Assembly (NCBI GenBank): GCA_937910695.1
Contig: CALEMW010000229.1
Location: 1 to 46,849, forward strand
Reading direction: 5' to 3'
From: an uncultured bacterium
GTDB lineage: Bacteria > Krumholzibacteriota > Krumholzibacteriia > LZORAL124-64-63
Length of the DNA: 46,849 nucleotides
Positions 30,402 through 38,728 of this stretch are shown here, piece after piece. Each line of letters opens with the position of its first letter. The stretch's first letter is position 1. The translations under genes and the position numbers were made by a program. Below the pieces are notes generated by a model, which was not told where the DNA came from, ran no database searches, and saw only the letters and a program-made list of their open reading frames with translations.

Positions 30402-31145
30402 ATGGATTGCTGCGGGACGACGGTGATGGATACGGGGATGGCCTTCTCCTTCCTCGTCCTCTTCGGCTTCGGCGCCACCATGAGTATTGGGCATTGCGTG
30501 GGGATGTGCGGACCGCTGATCACCATGCTGGGATCGTCGCAAAGACGCGACGGTGCATCAAGCGCCTTGGTTCTGCTGCGCCTGCTGACCTATCACGGGG
30601 GACGCGTATCCGCCTACGCCGCCCTCGGAGCCGTTGCAGGTCTGCTGGCCTCCGCCCTCACGTCCGTGGGGCAGGGCCGCAACATCCAGGCCGGTCTTTC
30701 CCTTGGCTTCGGTGTCTTGATGCTGTTGACGGGTGTCGGCCTGCTCTCTCTGAAACGCTTCGAGGGTGGCGGGCCCGTGCAGAAGTTCCTTGCACCACGG
30801 TTTGGTCGGCTCCTGACCGAGGGCGGTGTGGGGGGACGCCTGCTGCTCGGCATCGCCAATGGGCTGCTGCCCTGCGGTCCGGTCTACAAGGCGGCGATGA
30901 CCGCCACGTCGACCGCGAGCATCTGGAAGGGTGCCCTGGCGATGGTCTGGTTCGGGCTCGGCACGGTACCGGTCCTGGTGATCCTCGGCCTGGGGGCGGC
31001 CCAACTCGGGCTGAAGGCACGAGAAATCTTTAACAGGCTGGGTGCTGTTCTTGTCCTCGTTATGGCCCTTCAGCTCATTTTGAGAGGGCTGGCCGTTTGG
31101 GGAACCGTTCCCCATGCCCGCATCGGTGAGGTGGTATTCTGGTGA
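30402..31145 (+). CDS. TauE/SafE-like (DsbD_2 family) membrane protein next to cbb3 assembly genes
   Basis: The protein has 247 residues with six hydrophobic helices. Conserved elements are SIGHCVGMCGPL (Cys-x3-Cys), YHGGRVSAYAALGA and NGLLPCGPVYKAA, the pattern of the sulfite-exporter-like/DsbD_2 proteins often found beside ccoI and ccoS, where a role in copper or thiol handling for oxidase assembly is suspected. ATG 30402 has AAGGAG five bases upstream; ATG 30384 has no ribosome site. The N-terminus MDCCGTTVMDTG adds two adjacent cysteines. It lies upstream of ccoI on the same strand but is separated by a 187-base AT-rich gap with its own promoter-like elements. Confidence 0.82.
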   Translation: MDCCGTTVMDTGMAFSFLVLFGFGATMSIGHCVGMCGPLITMLGSSQRRDGASSALVLLRLLTYHGGRVSAYAALGAVAGLLASALTSVGQGRNIQAGLSLGFGVLMLLTGVGLLSLKRFEGGGPVQKFLAPRFGRLLTEGGVGGRLLLGIANGLLPCGPVYKAAMTATSTASIWKGALAMVWFGLGTVPVLVILGLGAAQLGLKAREIFNRLGAVLVLVMALQLILRGLAVWGTVPHARIGEVVFW

Positions 31146-31174
31146 ATTCGTTGGAGTTAAGTGAATAGCATATT

Positions 31175-31197
31175 TTGAATATTGATATAATATTCAA
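31175..31197. promoter_or_regulatory. 23-base perfect palindromic site upstream of ccoI
   Basis: TTGAATATT and AATATTCAA form a perfect 9-bp inverted repeat around GATAT. It lies about 60 bases before a TATAAT box and is AT-only apart from single G and C residues per arm, in an AT-rich 187-base gap. It looks like a dimeric repressor or activator site, but it does not fit the FNR box (TTGAT-N4-ATCAA). No T-run follows, so a terminator is unlikely. Confidence 0.5.
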
Positions 31198-31233
31198 TGA
31201 TGCGGTTATTTGAAATTAACAAGAGGGAATGGC

Positions 31234-31261
31234 TTGGATTTCTCTTTCAAGACAGTATAAT
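31234..31261 (+). promoter_or_regulatory. Candidate ccoI promoter
   Basis: A perfect TATAAT (31256-31261) with TTGGAT 16 bases upstream predicts a start near 31268, consistent with translation from the ATG at 31333 rather than from the earlier frame positions. Confidence 0.5.
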
Positions 31262-31332
31262 TGCACCCTGTTTGTCGAGTGATCATGTCTGAATTTCGAA
31301 TGTCACTACGCCGGTTCCCAGGAGTCGCACTC

Positions 31333-33780
31333 ATGGGTCGTCCCGTCCTGCACACAGACAAGAGAGCCGCCGCGGTCTCGTATGAGGCAGCGGATCGCTG
31401 CGTGCATTGCGGTCTGTCTCTCGGGACATCCCATGACACGAAGCTCGGTCCGTTCTGCTGCGCTGGGTGTCGCACCGTCTACGCCCTGATCCATGATTCG
31501 GGCCTCGACCGGTTTTACGATCTGCGTCCATCGCGGATCGCCCCGGCCTCCGAACTCCGTCGCGACAATCAAGCCTGGCTCGACGTTCTCTTCGCCGAGC
31601 AGGAGCATGCGACTGGTCCGGTGCGTTTGTCTCTGGACATTCAGGGCGTCCACTGCGCTGCCTGCGTTTGGCTTCTGGAGGAGCTGTTCCGTCGGCACGA
31701 GGGAGGCCGGATCCTGACGATCAATCCGGCTCTGGGGACCGCCGATATTCTCTGGGATCGCGACGCGGGTGAGCTTCATGACTATCTGAGCGACGCAGAA
31801 CAGTTCGGCTACCGTTTCGGTCCTGCGCGCAAGTCTCGCCGCGGCACGTCCCGAGCCCTGCAGATGCGCATGGGGGTCTGCATCGCCGCAGCCATGAACG
31901 TCATGATGTACAGCCTGGCCTATTACTTCGGCCTGGCTCCCCACGACGGTGCTGCTTATGTGATGTTCGGCCGCATCATCGCCGCGCTCGCCACGGTCGT
32001 GCTGATCGTCGGGGGGCAGCCGTTTCTGCAATCGGCGTGGCGAGGTCTGAGGCGCGGCGTCGTCCACCTTGACCTTCCGATCGCCCTTGGCATGACTTTG
32101 GGCTATGGCGGTTCGCTCTATGCCTACCTGACGGTAGGTCCCGAAGCGGCGTACTTCGACACCATGACCGTCTTCATCGCCCTGATGCTGGTGGGCCGCT
32201 GGCTTCAGGAGCACGTACTCGAACGCAACCGCAACGCGTTGCTGCAGAGCGGCGGCATCGCCGACCTGTTCGCACGGCGTCTGGAAAACGGTGTCCTGCA
32301 TGCCGTACCAGCAGCCGAAATCGGTTCAGGTGACGAACTCTGGATCGCTCCCGGCGATCTCGTTCCTGTCGACGGTGTGCTTCTGCATCGTGCCGCCAAC
32401 GTGACGTTGGATTGGATCACCGGCGAGTCGCGACCCGAGCACCGCGAACCGGGAGAGAAGATCCCCGCTGGCGCCTTCAACGCCGACGAAGCGGGGTTCC
32501 GCCTCGCCACCGTCGAACCGTTCTCCGATTCCCGGCTTCACGAGCTGCTCCGCCATTCCCTCGCCGCCGATGGCCAGCGGAGCGAGCGAGGCTGGTGGCA
32601 CCGTGTCAGCACGGTGTATGTGGCCCTGGTCCTGTTGCTGGCAACGGCAGGGTTTCTGAGCTGGGTGGGCCAAGACGCACGCAAGGCGGTCGAGGTGACG
32701 GTCGGCATTCTGGTTGTCACCTGCCCCTGCGCCCTCGGCCTGGCCGTGCCTCTGGGCCGCGAACTCATCCACGTGGCTCTGCGCCGTGAAGGAGTGCTGC
32801 TGCGTCGCGATGAGTTCCTCGACCGCGCCCTGCGCATCCGCCGCGTGCTCTTCGACAAGACCGGCACGTTGACCAGAAGCCAGCTCGTGCTAGCCGACGA
32901 AACGCGCCGCGCACTGTTGCGGCTCCCCGCCGACAAGCGCCGCATCTTGTGGAACATGACGGCGCGCAGCAACCATCCCGTCAGCCGTACAGTAGCGGCG
33001 GCTCTGAGCATCGTTCCGACAGGGCTGGAGGGCGGCCCGGACCGTGAACTGCCGCCAGAATTCGACGGTCTGTGCGAGACCAGCGGTGCAGGACTGGAAT
33101 TGCTGACGGCTGCCGGTGTCTGGAGATTCGGTCGACCAGAATACGCTTGCCCCTCACATGCCGCGGCTCACCGTGATGCGACCGTCTTCAGCCTTGACGG
33201 GTCGCCGGTTCTTGATGTGTGCTTCGTTGAGGAACTCAAAGGCGATGCGGTGGAGGAAGTGCGCAGCCTGCGCGACCACGGTCTCAGCGTCCATTTGCTC
33301 AGCGGCGACACTCCGGAACGCGTTGCCGCCGCGGCCCTCCGACTGGGGCTCGAGCCGGACAACGCCCAGGGAGGGCTGAGCCCTGAGTGCAAGGCCGCCG
33401 TGGTCCGCGACCTGGACGACCACGACACCCTGATGGTCGGCGACGGGCTCAACGACAGCCTGAGTTTCGACGCGGCCTGGTGCGCGGCGACGCCCGCGGT
33501 GGACCGCGCCGTTCTACCGCAGAAGGCTGATTTCTACTATCTGGGCGACGGTGTGTCGGCCGTCCGCAAGGCGCTCGGCGCGGCCGAACGTCTCCATCGA
33601 GTGCAGCGCGGCAACCTGATGTTCGCCGCTGCCTATAACGCGCTGGCGGTGGGCCTCTGCTTCGCGGGGGTCGTCACCCCCGTCGTCGCCGCGGTTCTGA
33701 TGCCGATCAGCTCGGTGACCGTGGTCACGATCACCACCATCCGTCTCGGTCGAAGGAGCAAGACGGCATGGATGTCCTGA
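31333..33780 (+). CDS. ccoI: Copper-type P1B ATPase for cbb3 oxidase assembly (CcoI/FixI)
   Basis: Pumps copper out of the cytoplasm for insertion into the oxidase's CuB centre. The protein has 815 residues. N-terminal Cys pairs CVHC (23-26) and CCAGC (42-46) are typical of CcoI; an HMA domain follows with HCAAC (Cys108, Cys111). The membrane metal site CPC is at 464-466, the phosphorylation motif DKTGT at 508-512, and the hinge GDGLND at 703-708. ATG 31333 has AGGAG upstream; earlier in-frame ATG 31285 lacks one and would lie only about 17 bases from the predicted transcript start. It overlaps ccoS by 13 bases. Confidence 0.93.
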   Translation: MGRPVLHTDKRAAAVSYEAADRCVHCGLSLGTSHDTKLGPFCCAGCRTVYALIHDSGLDRFYDLRPSRIAPASELRRDNQAWLDVLFAEQEHATGPVRLSLDIQGVHCAACVWLLEELFRRHEGGRILTINPALGTADILWDRDAGELHDYLSDAEQFGYRFGPARKSRRGTSRALQMRMGVCIAAAMNVMMYSLAYYFGLAPHDGAAYVMFGRIIAALATVVLIVGGQPFLQSAWRGLRRGVVHLDLPIALGMTLGYGGSLYAYLTVGPEAAYFDTMTVFIALMLVGRWLQEHVLERNRNALLQSGGIADLFARRLENGVLHAVPAAEIGSGDELWIAPGDLVPVDGVLLHRAANVTLDWITGESRPEHREPGEKIPAGAFNADEAGFRLATVEPFSDSRLHELLRHSLAADGQRSERGWWHRVSTVYVALVLLLATAGFLSWVGQDARKAVEVTVGILVVTCPCALGLAVPLGRELIHVALRREGVLLRRDEFLDRALRIRRVLFDKTGTLTRSQLVLADETRRALLRLPADKRRILWNMTARSNHPVSRTVAAALSIVPTGLEGGPDRELPPEFDGLCETSGAGLELLTAAGVWRFGRPEYACPSHAAAHRDATVFSLDGSPVLDVCFVEELKGDAVEEVRSLRDHGLSVHLLSGDTPERVAAAALRLGLEPDNAQGGLSPECKAAVVRDLDDHDTLMVGDGLNDSLSFDAAWCAATPAVDRAVLPQKADFYYLGDGVSAVRKALGAAERLHRVQRGNLMFAAAYNALAVGLCFAGVVTPVVAAVLMPISSVTVVTITTIRLGRRSKTAWMS

Positions 33781-33986
33781 TGGTGACCGCATTCGTGAGC
33801 CTGATGCTGGTGGTCGCCGGCGTCGTGCTCTTCGTCTCCCGGGCCCGCGCCGGAGACTTCGAACACGGAGATCGTCTTTCGCTGCTGCCTCTCGCCGACG
33901 ACGAGGGCCGCGACGAAGACGACCCGGCGACCAACGATCATCCCTTCGAAGCCATCGTTCACACTACAAGAGGAGGGCCCGCTTGA
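33768..33986 (+). CDS. ccoS: cbb3 oxidase assembly protein CcoS
   Basis: Small membrane protein needed for cofactor insertion into the cbb3 oxidase. The protein has 72 residues: one N-terminal helix (VTAFVSLMLVVAGVVLFVS) followed by the CcoS-like RARAGDFEHGDRLSLL and an acidic tail. It overlaps the ccoI end by 13 bases and the ccoNO start by 4, so translation is coupled. The tail is longer and more acidic than usual. Confidence 0.85.
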   Translation: MDVLMVTAFVSLMLVVAGVVLFVSRARAGDFEHGDRLSLLPLADDEGRDEDDPATNDHPFEAIVHTTRGGPA

Positions 33987-36355
33987 CCATGCAAGCAACG
34001 GCACCCGTCACCAAGCACGTCGTCTACGACGACGACGTCGTCCGCGCCTTCGCCCTGGCGACCATCGTCTTCGGCGCCGTGGGGCTGCTCGTGGGCGTCC
34101 TCGTGGCGACGCAGCTGTCCTTCTGGCAGGCCAACTTCGGCCTGCAGTGGCTGTCGTTCGGCCGCCTGCGTCCGCTGCACACCAACGCCGCCATCTTCGC
34201 CTTCGTGGGCAACATGATGTTCTGCGGCGTCTACTACTCGACCCAGCGTCTGCTGAAGACGCGCATGGCGTCGGACCTGCTCAGCTGGGCCCATTTCTGG
34301 ATCTATCAGCTGATCATCGTCGCGGCCGCCGTCACCCTTCCGCTCGGCCTGACCCAGGGCAAGGAGTACGCCGAGCTGATCTGGCCCATCGACATCGCCG
34401 TCGTCGTGGTCTGGGTCGTGTTCGCGGTCAACTTCTTCTGGACCATCGCCCGGCGCAACGAACGCAATCTGTACGTGGCGATCTGGTTCTACATCTCGAC
34501 GATCATCACCATCGCGGTGCTTTACATCGTCAACAACATCCAGATCCCCACCAGCGCGACCCATTCCTACTCCGTGTTCACGGGAGTCCAGGACGCTCTG
34601 GTGCAGTGGTGGTACGGCCACAACGCAGTGGCCTTCTTCCTGACCACGCCGATCCTGGGCATCATGTACTACTTCCTGCCCAAGGCGGCGGGGCGGCCCG
34701 TGTACTCGTACCGGCTGTCCATCGTCCACTTCTGGTCGCTGATCTTCATCTACATCTGGGCCGGGCCGCATCATCTGCTCTACACGGCGCTGCCCGACTG
34801 GGCCCAGACCCTCGGCATGATCTTCTCGATCATGCTCTGGGCGCCGTCCTGGGGCGGCATGCTCAACGGCCTGCTGACCCTGCGCGGGGCCTGGGACAAG
34901 CTGCGCACCGATCCGGTGATCAAGTTTTTCATCGTGGCGGTCACCTTCTACGGCATGTCCACCTTCGAAGGCCCGTTGCTGTCCATCAAGAGTGTGAGTG
35001 CGCTGGGCCACTACACGGACTGGATCATCGGTCACGTCCACGGCGGTACCCTGGGCTGGAACGGCTTCATGGCCTTCGGTATGCTCTACTGGTTGGTGCC
35101 GCGTCTGTGGAACACCAAGCTGGCGAGCACCCGCCTGGCCGAGGTCCACTTCTGGATCGCGACCTTCGGCATCCTGCTCTACGTGGTGTCCATGTGGATC
35201 AGCGGTGTGAGTCAGGGCCTGTATCTACGCGCCCTCGACACCGAAGGCTTCCTGATGTATCCGGACTTCATCGAGTCGGTGCTGGCTTCGAAGATGCTCT
35301 ATCACATGCGCCTTACCGGTGGCCTCGCCTACTTCATCAGTTATCTGCTGGGCATGGGCGTACTCTTCGCAACGATCCGCAAAGGCAGCAAGTCGACCGT
35401 CGAGGTCGAGGTGGAAGCACTGCAGCCCATCAGGTTGAGCTTCCTCAAAATCATGACGGGCGCACCGGTGATCTACGCCGCCGCCCTGGTCGTGCTGACC
35501 TGTATCTTCCTGATGGCGGGCACCTTGGGCACGGCTTTCGCCCTTGCCGGTTTTGTGGTGGTCATCATCGCCGGCGCCCTCTCGGTAGGCGTCGAAAAGA
35601 CCCGCAAGAGCTGGCACGACATGATCGAAGCTCATCCTCTGTCGTTCACCGTGCTGACGATGCTTGCGATCCTCATCGGCGGGCTCGCCGAGATCGTGCC
35701 TCTGGCCATGGAGAAGAAGGACGTGCCGGCCCTCGTCGCCGCTGCGGACTCCGTCTGGGCCGAGACCGGGGAGTACACCTTCGTCCAGATGCCGTACAGT
35801 CCCCTGGAAGTGGAGGGGCGCGACATCTACGTGCGCGAAGGATGCTATGTCTGCCACAGCCAGATGGTTCGACCCTTCCGGCACGAGACACTTCGCTACG
35901 GCGAGTACTCTCGAGCGGCGGAATTCATTTACGACACACCGTTCCAGTGGGGGTCCAAGCGCACCGGGCCGGACCTGCACCGTGTCGGCGGACGCTACCC
36001 GAATCAGTGGCATTACCTGCACATGATGGATCCGCGCAACACGTCGCCGGGATCGAACATGCCGACCTATCCGTTCCTCGCCGAACATGCGGTGGATGTG
36101 TCAGCGACGGCCGGCAAGATGAAGGTGCTGCGCACCATCGGCGTGCCGTATTCCGACGAGGAAATCGCCGGCGCCGCCGAATCGATGCTCAGCCAGGGGA
36201 GATTGATCAGTTCGAACCTTGCCGAGGCCGACATCGAGCTCGCACCCGACAGCGAACTGACGGCCCTGATCGCGTACCTGCAGCGTCTCGGACGCGGCCC
36301 ACAACCCACCGGTGCGGCAGTCGCGGGCGAGGTCGCCGCGACGGAGGTGCACTGA
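33983..36355 (+). CDS. ccoNO: Fused cbb3 cytochrome c oxidase subunits I and II (CcoN-CcoO)
   Basis: Catalytic core of the high-affinity terminal oxidase. The protein has 790 residues. Residues up to about 470 are CcoN: heme and CuB histidines in LRPLHTNAA, WWYGHNAVAFF, WAGPHHLLY and GHVHGGTLGWNG, with the membrane helices in order. Residues from about 500 are CcoO: a membrane anchor, then EGCYVCHSQMVRPF with heme c at Cys621-Cys624-His625. The fusion is in one clean frame. TTG 33983 is five bases after GGAGGG; ATG 33989 is an alternative two codons later. CcoN-CcoO fusions are known in Bacteroidetes-type lineages. Confidence 0.95.
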   Translation: MTMQATAPVTKHVVYDDDVVRAFALATIVFGAVGLLVGVLVATQLSFWQANFGLQWLSFGRLRPLHTNAAIFAFVGNMMFCGVYYSTQRLLKTRMASDLLSWAHFWIYQLIIVAAAVTLPLGLTQGKEYAELIWPIDIAVVVVWVVFAVNFFWTIARRNERNLYVAIWFYISTIITIAVLYIVNNIQIPTSATHSYSVFTGVQDALVQWWYGHNAVAFFLTTPILGIMYYFLPKAAGRPVYSYRLSIVHFWSLIFIYIWAGPHHLLYTALPDWAQTLGMIFSIMLWAPSWGGMLNGLLTLRGAWDKLRTDPVIKFFIVAVTFYGMSTFEGPLLSIKSVSALGHYTDWIIGHVHGGTLGWNGFMAFGMLYWLVPRLWNTKLASTRLAEVHFWIATFGILLYVVSMWISGVSQGLYLRALDTEGFLMYPDFIESVLASKMLYHMRLTGGLAYFISYLLGMGVLFATIRKGSKSTVEVEVEALQPIRLSFLKIMTGAPVIYAAALVVLTCIFLMAGTLGTAFALAGFVVVIIAGALSVGVEKTRKSWHDMIEAHPLSFTVLTMLAILIGGLAEIVPLAMEKKDVPALVAAADSVWAETGEYTFVQMPYSPLEVEGRDIYVREGCYVCHSQMVRPFRHETLRYGEYSRAAEFIYDTPFQWGSKRTGPDLHRVGGRYPNQWHYLHMMDPRNTSPGSNMPTYPFLAEHAVDVSATAGKMKVLRTIGVPYSDEEIAGAAESMLSQGRLISSNLAEADIELAPDSELTALIAYLQRLGRGPQPTGAAVAGEVAATEVH

Positions 36356-36356
36356 C

Positions 36357-36557
36357 ATGTTCCGGGACTGGTTCCAGGGTGCCGGGGCGACGGGCTGGCC
36401 GCTCGTCGCCATGCTGGTCTTCTTCGGGGCTTTCGTGATCGTGCTGGCCTACGTCCAGTTCGCCATGCGCGATCGCAAGACCCTCGACGAGATGGCAGCA
36501 TTGCCTCTGACCGACGATGTTCCCGCGACTCCCAGCGATGGAGGAAATGGCGAATGA
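36357..36557 (+). CDS. ccoQ: CcoQ/FixQ-like small oxidase subunit
   Basis: The protein has 66 residues: one helix (WPLVAMLVFFGAFVIVLAYVQ) then a short cytoplasmic tail RDRKTLDEMAALPL with an acidic end, the shape of CcoQ, which stabilises the oxidase. ATG 36357 follows the ccoNO stop directly, with ACGGAGG about ten bases upstream, and overlaps ccoP by 4 bases. Identification rests on shape and on position between ccoNO and ccoP. Confidence 0.82.
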   Translation: MFRDWFQGAGATGWPLVAMLVFFGAFVIVLAYVQFAMRDRKTLDEMAALPLTDDVPATPSDGGNGE

Positions 36558-37123
36558 CCGAATACAAGCAGGACCAACTCCGTGAACACGTCTACGACGG
36601 AATCCAGGAGTACGACAACCGGCTGCCCAACTGGTGGCTGTTCATCCTCTACGCCACGATCGTTTTTGCGATCGGATACTGGCTCGTGTTCCACACCTTC
36701 AAGGTGGGGGATCTGCAGATTGCCAAGTACGACAAGGAGATGATCGCGGCGACCGAGGCCCAGCTGGCCGCCATGGCCGGCCTGGAAATGAACGATGAGG
36801 CGCTGCAAATGATGACCACGCTGCCCGACCGCGTGGCCGAGGGACGCCAGGTCTTTACGACATACTGCGTCGTGTGCCATCTCGATCAGGGGCAGGGTCT
36901 CGTGGGTCCCAACCTGACCGACGGCTATTGGATCAACGGCGGTACGCCGATGGCCATCCATCAAACCGTCACCAACGGCGTGCTCAGCAAGGGCATGGCG
37001 GCCTGGGGCAATCAGCTCGGTCCCAAGCGCGTGCAGTCCGTGGTGGCCTATTTGCTGACCATCAAGAACACCGAGGTGCCAGGCAAAGAGCCCGAGGGCA
37101 CGCTCGAGGAGGGGACCGAGTAG
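36554..37123 (+). CDS. ccoP: cbb3 oxidase subunit III, monoheme CcoP
   Basis: Electron-entry cytochrome c of the oxidase. The protein has 189 residues. The FixP N-terminal domain is clear (YDGIQEYDNRLPNWWLFILY, quoted at its limit), followed by the membrane helix, then a single heme site CVVCH (Cys105, Cys108, His109) with Met148 in LSKGMAAWG as probable axial ligand. Classical CcoP has two hemes and about 300 residues, so this is the short monoheme form. It sits between ccoQ and ccoG. Confidence 0.93.
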   Translation: MTEYKQDQLREHVYDGIQEYDNRLPNWWLFILYATIVFAIGYWLVFHTFKVGDLQIAKYDKEMIAATEAQLAAMAGLEMNDEALQMMTTLPDRVAEGRQVFTTYCVVCHLDQGQGLVGPNLTDGYWINGGTPMAIHQTVTNGVLSKGMAAWGNQLGPKRVQSVVAYLLTIKNTEVPGKEPEGTLEEGTE

Positions 37124-37124
37124 C

Positions 37125-38522
37125 ATGACTGAAAACCGGACCGGCCGCCGCGACAAGCGGCGGCCGGACCTGGACACCGTCTACACCATCAACGCCGACG
37201 GTTCGCGGAATTTTCTGCACCCCGCCGATGTGAGGGGACGGTGGCAGGTCCTCAAGAATCTGATCTTCTCGATCCTGATTCTGATCTACGTCGCTCTTCC
37301 CTTGCTCCGTATCGGCGGCCGCTCTGTCATCCACTTCGATCTTCCCGGACGCAACGCCTACCTCTTCGGACTGACCTTCACCAACCAGGACTTCTACCTG
37401 ATGTTCTTCGTGGTCACGGGCATCGGATTCGGGCTGTTCGTTGTCACGGCGTTGTGGGGCCGCATCTGGTGCGGATTTGCCTGTCCGCAGACGGTCTTTC
37501 TCGAAGGGCTGTTCCGAAAGATCGAACGCTGGCTCGAGGGACCACGCATTGCGCGGATCCGCCGCAACCTGGGACCGAACACGGCCGACAAGATCGCGCG
37601 CAAGCTGTTCAAACACGTGCTGTTCCTCTCGGGTTCATACGCCATCGCCCATATCTTCTTGGCGTACTTCATACCCATGGACGAACTCCTCGACGTGATT
37701 CGTCAGAGCCCCAAGGAGCACATGTCGGCCTTCGGCTGGTCGATGTTCTGGACGGCCGTTCTCTACTTCAACTTCGCTTGGTTCCGCGAGCAGACCTGCA
37801 TTGTGATCTGTCCCTACGGACGCCTGCAGTCGTCGCTCATCGACGAGGATACCATCATCATCGGGTACGACGAGCTGCGCGGCGAGCCCCGTCATAAGGG
37901 CGTCGAGGAGGGCGGCGACTGCATCGACTGCTACCGCTGCGTGGAGGTCTGTCCGACAGGCATCGATATCCGCGCCGGTCTGCAACTCGAGTGCATCGGC
38001 TGCTCCAACTGCATCGACGCCTGCGACGAAATCATGAACCGCATCGGCAAGCCCAAGGGTTTGGTTCGCTACGACAGTCAGCGCTCGTTCGAAGGCCAGC
38101 CGCGGCAGCGGTTGCTCCGTCCTCGTGTCTTCATCTATCTATTCCTCGGTCTCGTCGGTCTTGTGGTCGCGTTGCTGGCCATCTCGAGTCGCGAGAGTTT
38201 TCATGCCAACGCTTTACGTTCCCGCGGCATGCCCTACTCCCTGGAAAACGGACGCGTCCGCAACCTGTACACCATCCACGTGCAGAACAAGAGCGACCGT
38301 GCCTCGACCTACATGATCGATCTCGACAACGCACCAGAGGGCCTCGAGATGATCATGCCCCAGCCGAGTATGAATCTGGAGAGCCTCGGGGATGGACAAT
38401 CCCCTGTGTTTCTCTATCTTGATCGCAGCTCGTACGTCGAACCCTTCCCGCTGTACCTGAGCGTTACCGATTCGCTCACGGGCCGCAGCAAGGTGCTCGA
38501 AATCATGTTCCGGGGGCCGTGA
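37125..38522 (+). CDS. ccoG: cbb3 oxidase accessory ferredoxin-like protein CcoG (RdxA/FixG)
   Basis: Membrane Fe-S protein reported to reduce copper for oxidase assembly. The protein has 465 residues. It has an N-terminal helix, GRIWCGFACPQTVFLEG, further helices, REQTCIVICPYGRLQSSLID, then a two-cluster ferredoxin block CIDCYRCVEVCP and CIGCSNCIDACDE. A late helix leads to an Ig-like C-terminal domain. The start ATG follows the ccoP stop by one base. It ends three bases before a 43-residue membrane protein gene. Confidence 0.94.
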   Translation: MTENRTGRRDKRRPDLDTVYTINADGSRNFLHPADVRGRWQVLKNLIFSILILIYVALPLLRIGGRSVIHFDLPGRNAYLFGLTFTNQDFYLMFFVVTGIGFGLFVVTALWGRIWCGFACPQTVFLEGLFRKIERWLEGPRIARIRRNLGPNTADKIARKLFKHVLFLSGSYAIAHIFLAYFIPMDELLDVIRQSPKEHMSAFGWSMFWTAVLYFNFAWFREQTCIVICPYGRLQSSLIDEDTIIIGYDELRGEPRHKGVEEGGDCIDCYRCVEVCPTGIDIRAGLQLECIGCSNCIDACDEIMNRIGKPKGLVRYDSQRSFEGQPRQRLLRPRVFIYLFLGLVGLVVALLAISSRESFHANALRSRGMPYSLENGRVRNLYTIHVQNKSDRASTYMIDLDNAPEGLEMIMPQPSMNLESLGDGQSPVFLYLDRSSYVEPFPLYLSVTDSLTGRSKVLEIMFRGP

Positions 38523-38525
38523 CCC

Positions 38526-38657
38526 ATGCGCAGTTGGCTGAAAGAACGACCGTGGATCTGGATCGTGGTGTTCTTGGTTGTGATGATCACGTTGAACTTG
38601 GCTTTTGTGGCGATCGCCCAGTACAACAGGCCGATCCTGATCGAACGCACGGAATAG
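38526..38657 (+). CDS. 43-residue single-helix membrane protein in the FixH position
   Basis: This short gene starts three bases after the ccoG stop and ends before the operon's terminator. It begins MRSWLKERPWIWIVVFLVV, continues through one helix of about 22 residues (to VAIAQYN) and stops after ILIERTE. CcoH/FixH, normally encoded right after ccoG, starts with a similar short basic segment and one helix but then has a periplasmic domain of about 100 residues, absent here. It may be a reduced FixH or an unrelated small oxidase subunit. No strong ribosome site is seen; coupling to ccoG is likely. Confidence 0.6.
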   Translation: MRSWLKERPWIWIVVFLVVMITLNLAFVAIAQYNRPILIERTE

Positions 38658-38684
38658 AACGTCGCCGATGAGGGGATATAGAAA

Positions 38685-38710
38685 AGGGCCCGGTCTGTGG
38701 ACCGGGCCCT
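38685..38710. terminator. Probable bidirectional terminator at the end of the cbb3 cluster
   Basis: A perfect 11-bp stem (38685-38695 with 38700-38710) closes on TGTG. The minus-strand side is followed by TTTTCTATAT, so it serves the convergent symporter gene best, and the cbb3 operon as well. Confidence 0.87.
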
Positions 38711-38728
38711 CTGCTTATGCCCAAGAGG

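Noticed and set aside
31175-31197. FNR box before ccoI
   Set aside because: The arms TTGAATATT/AATATTCAA do not give TTGAT-N4-ATCAA in any register.
33960-34000. Frameshift or assembly error joining ccoN and ccoO
   Set aside because: The frame is continuous with normal codon use across the junction and ccoN-ccoO fusions are known in other bacteria.
34147-36438. Second long plus-strand frame inside ccoNO
   Set aside because: Arg, His and Ser rich with no motifs; it overlaps the oxidase gene throughout.
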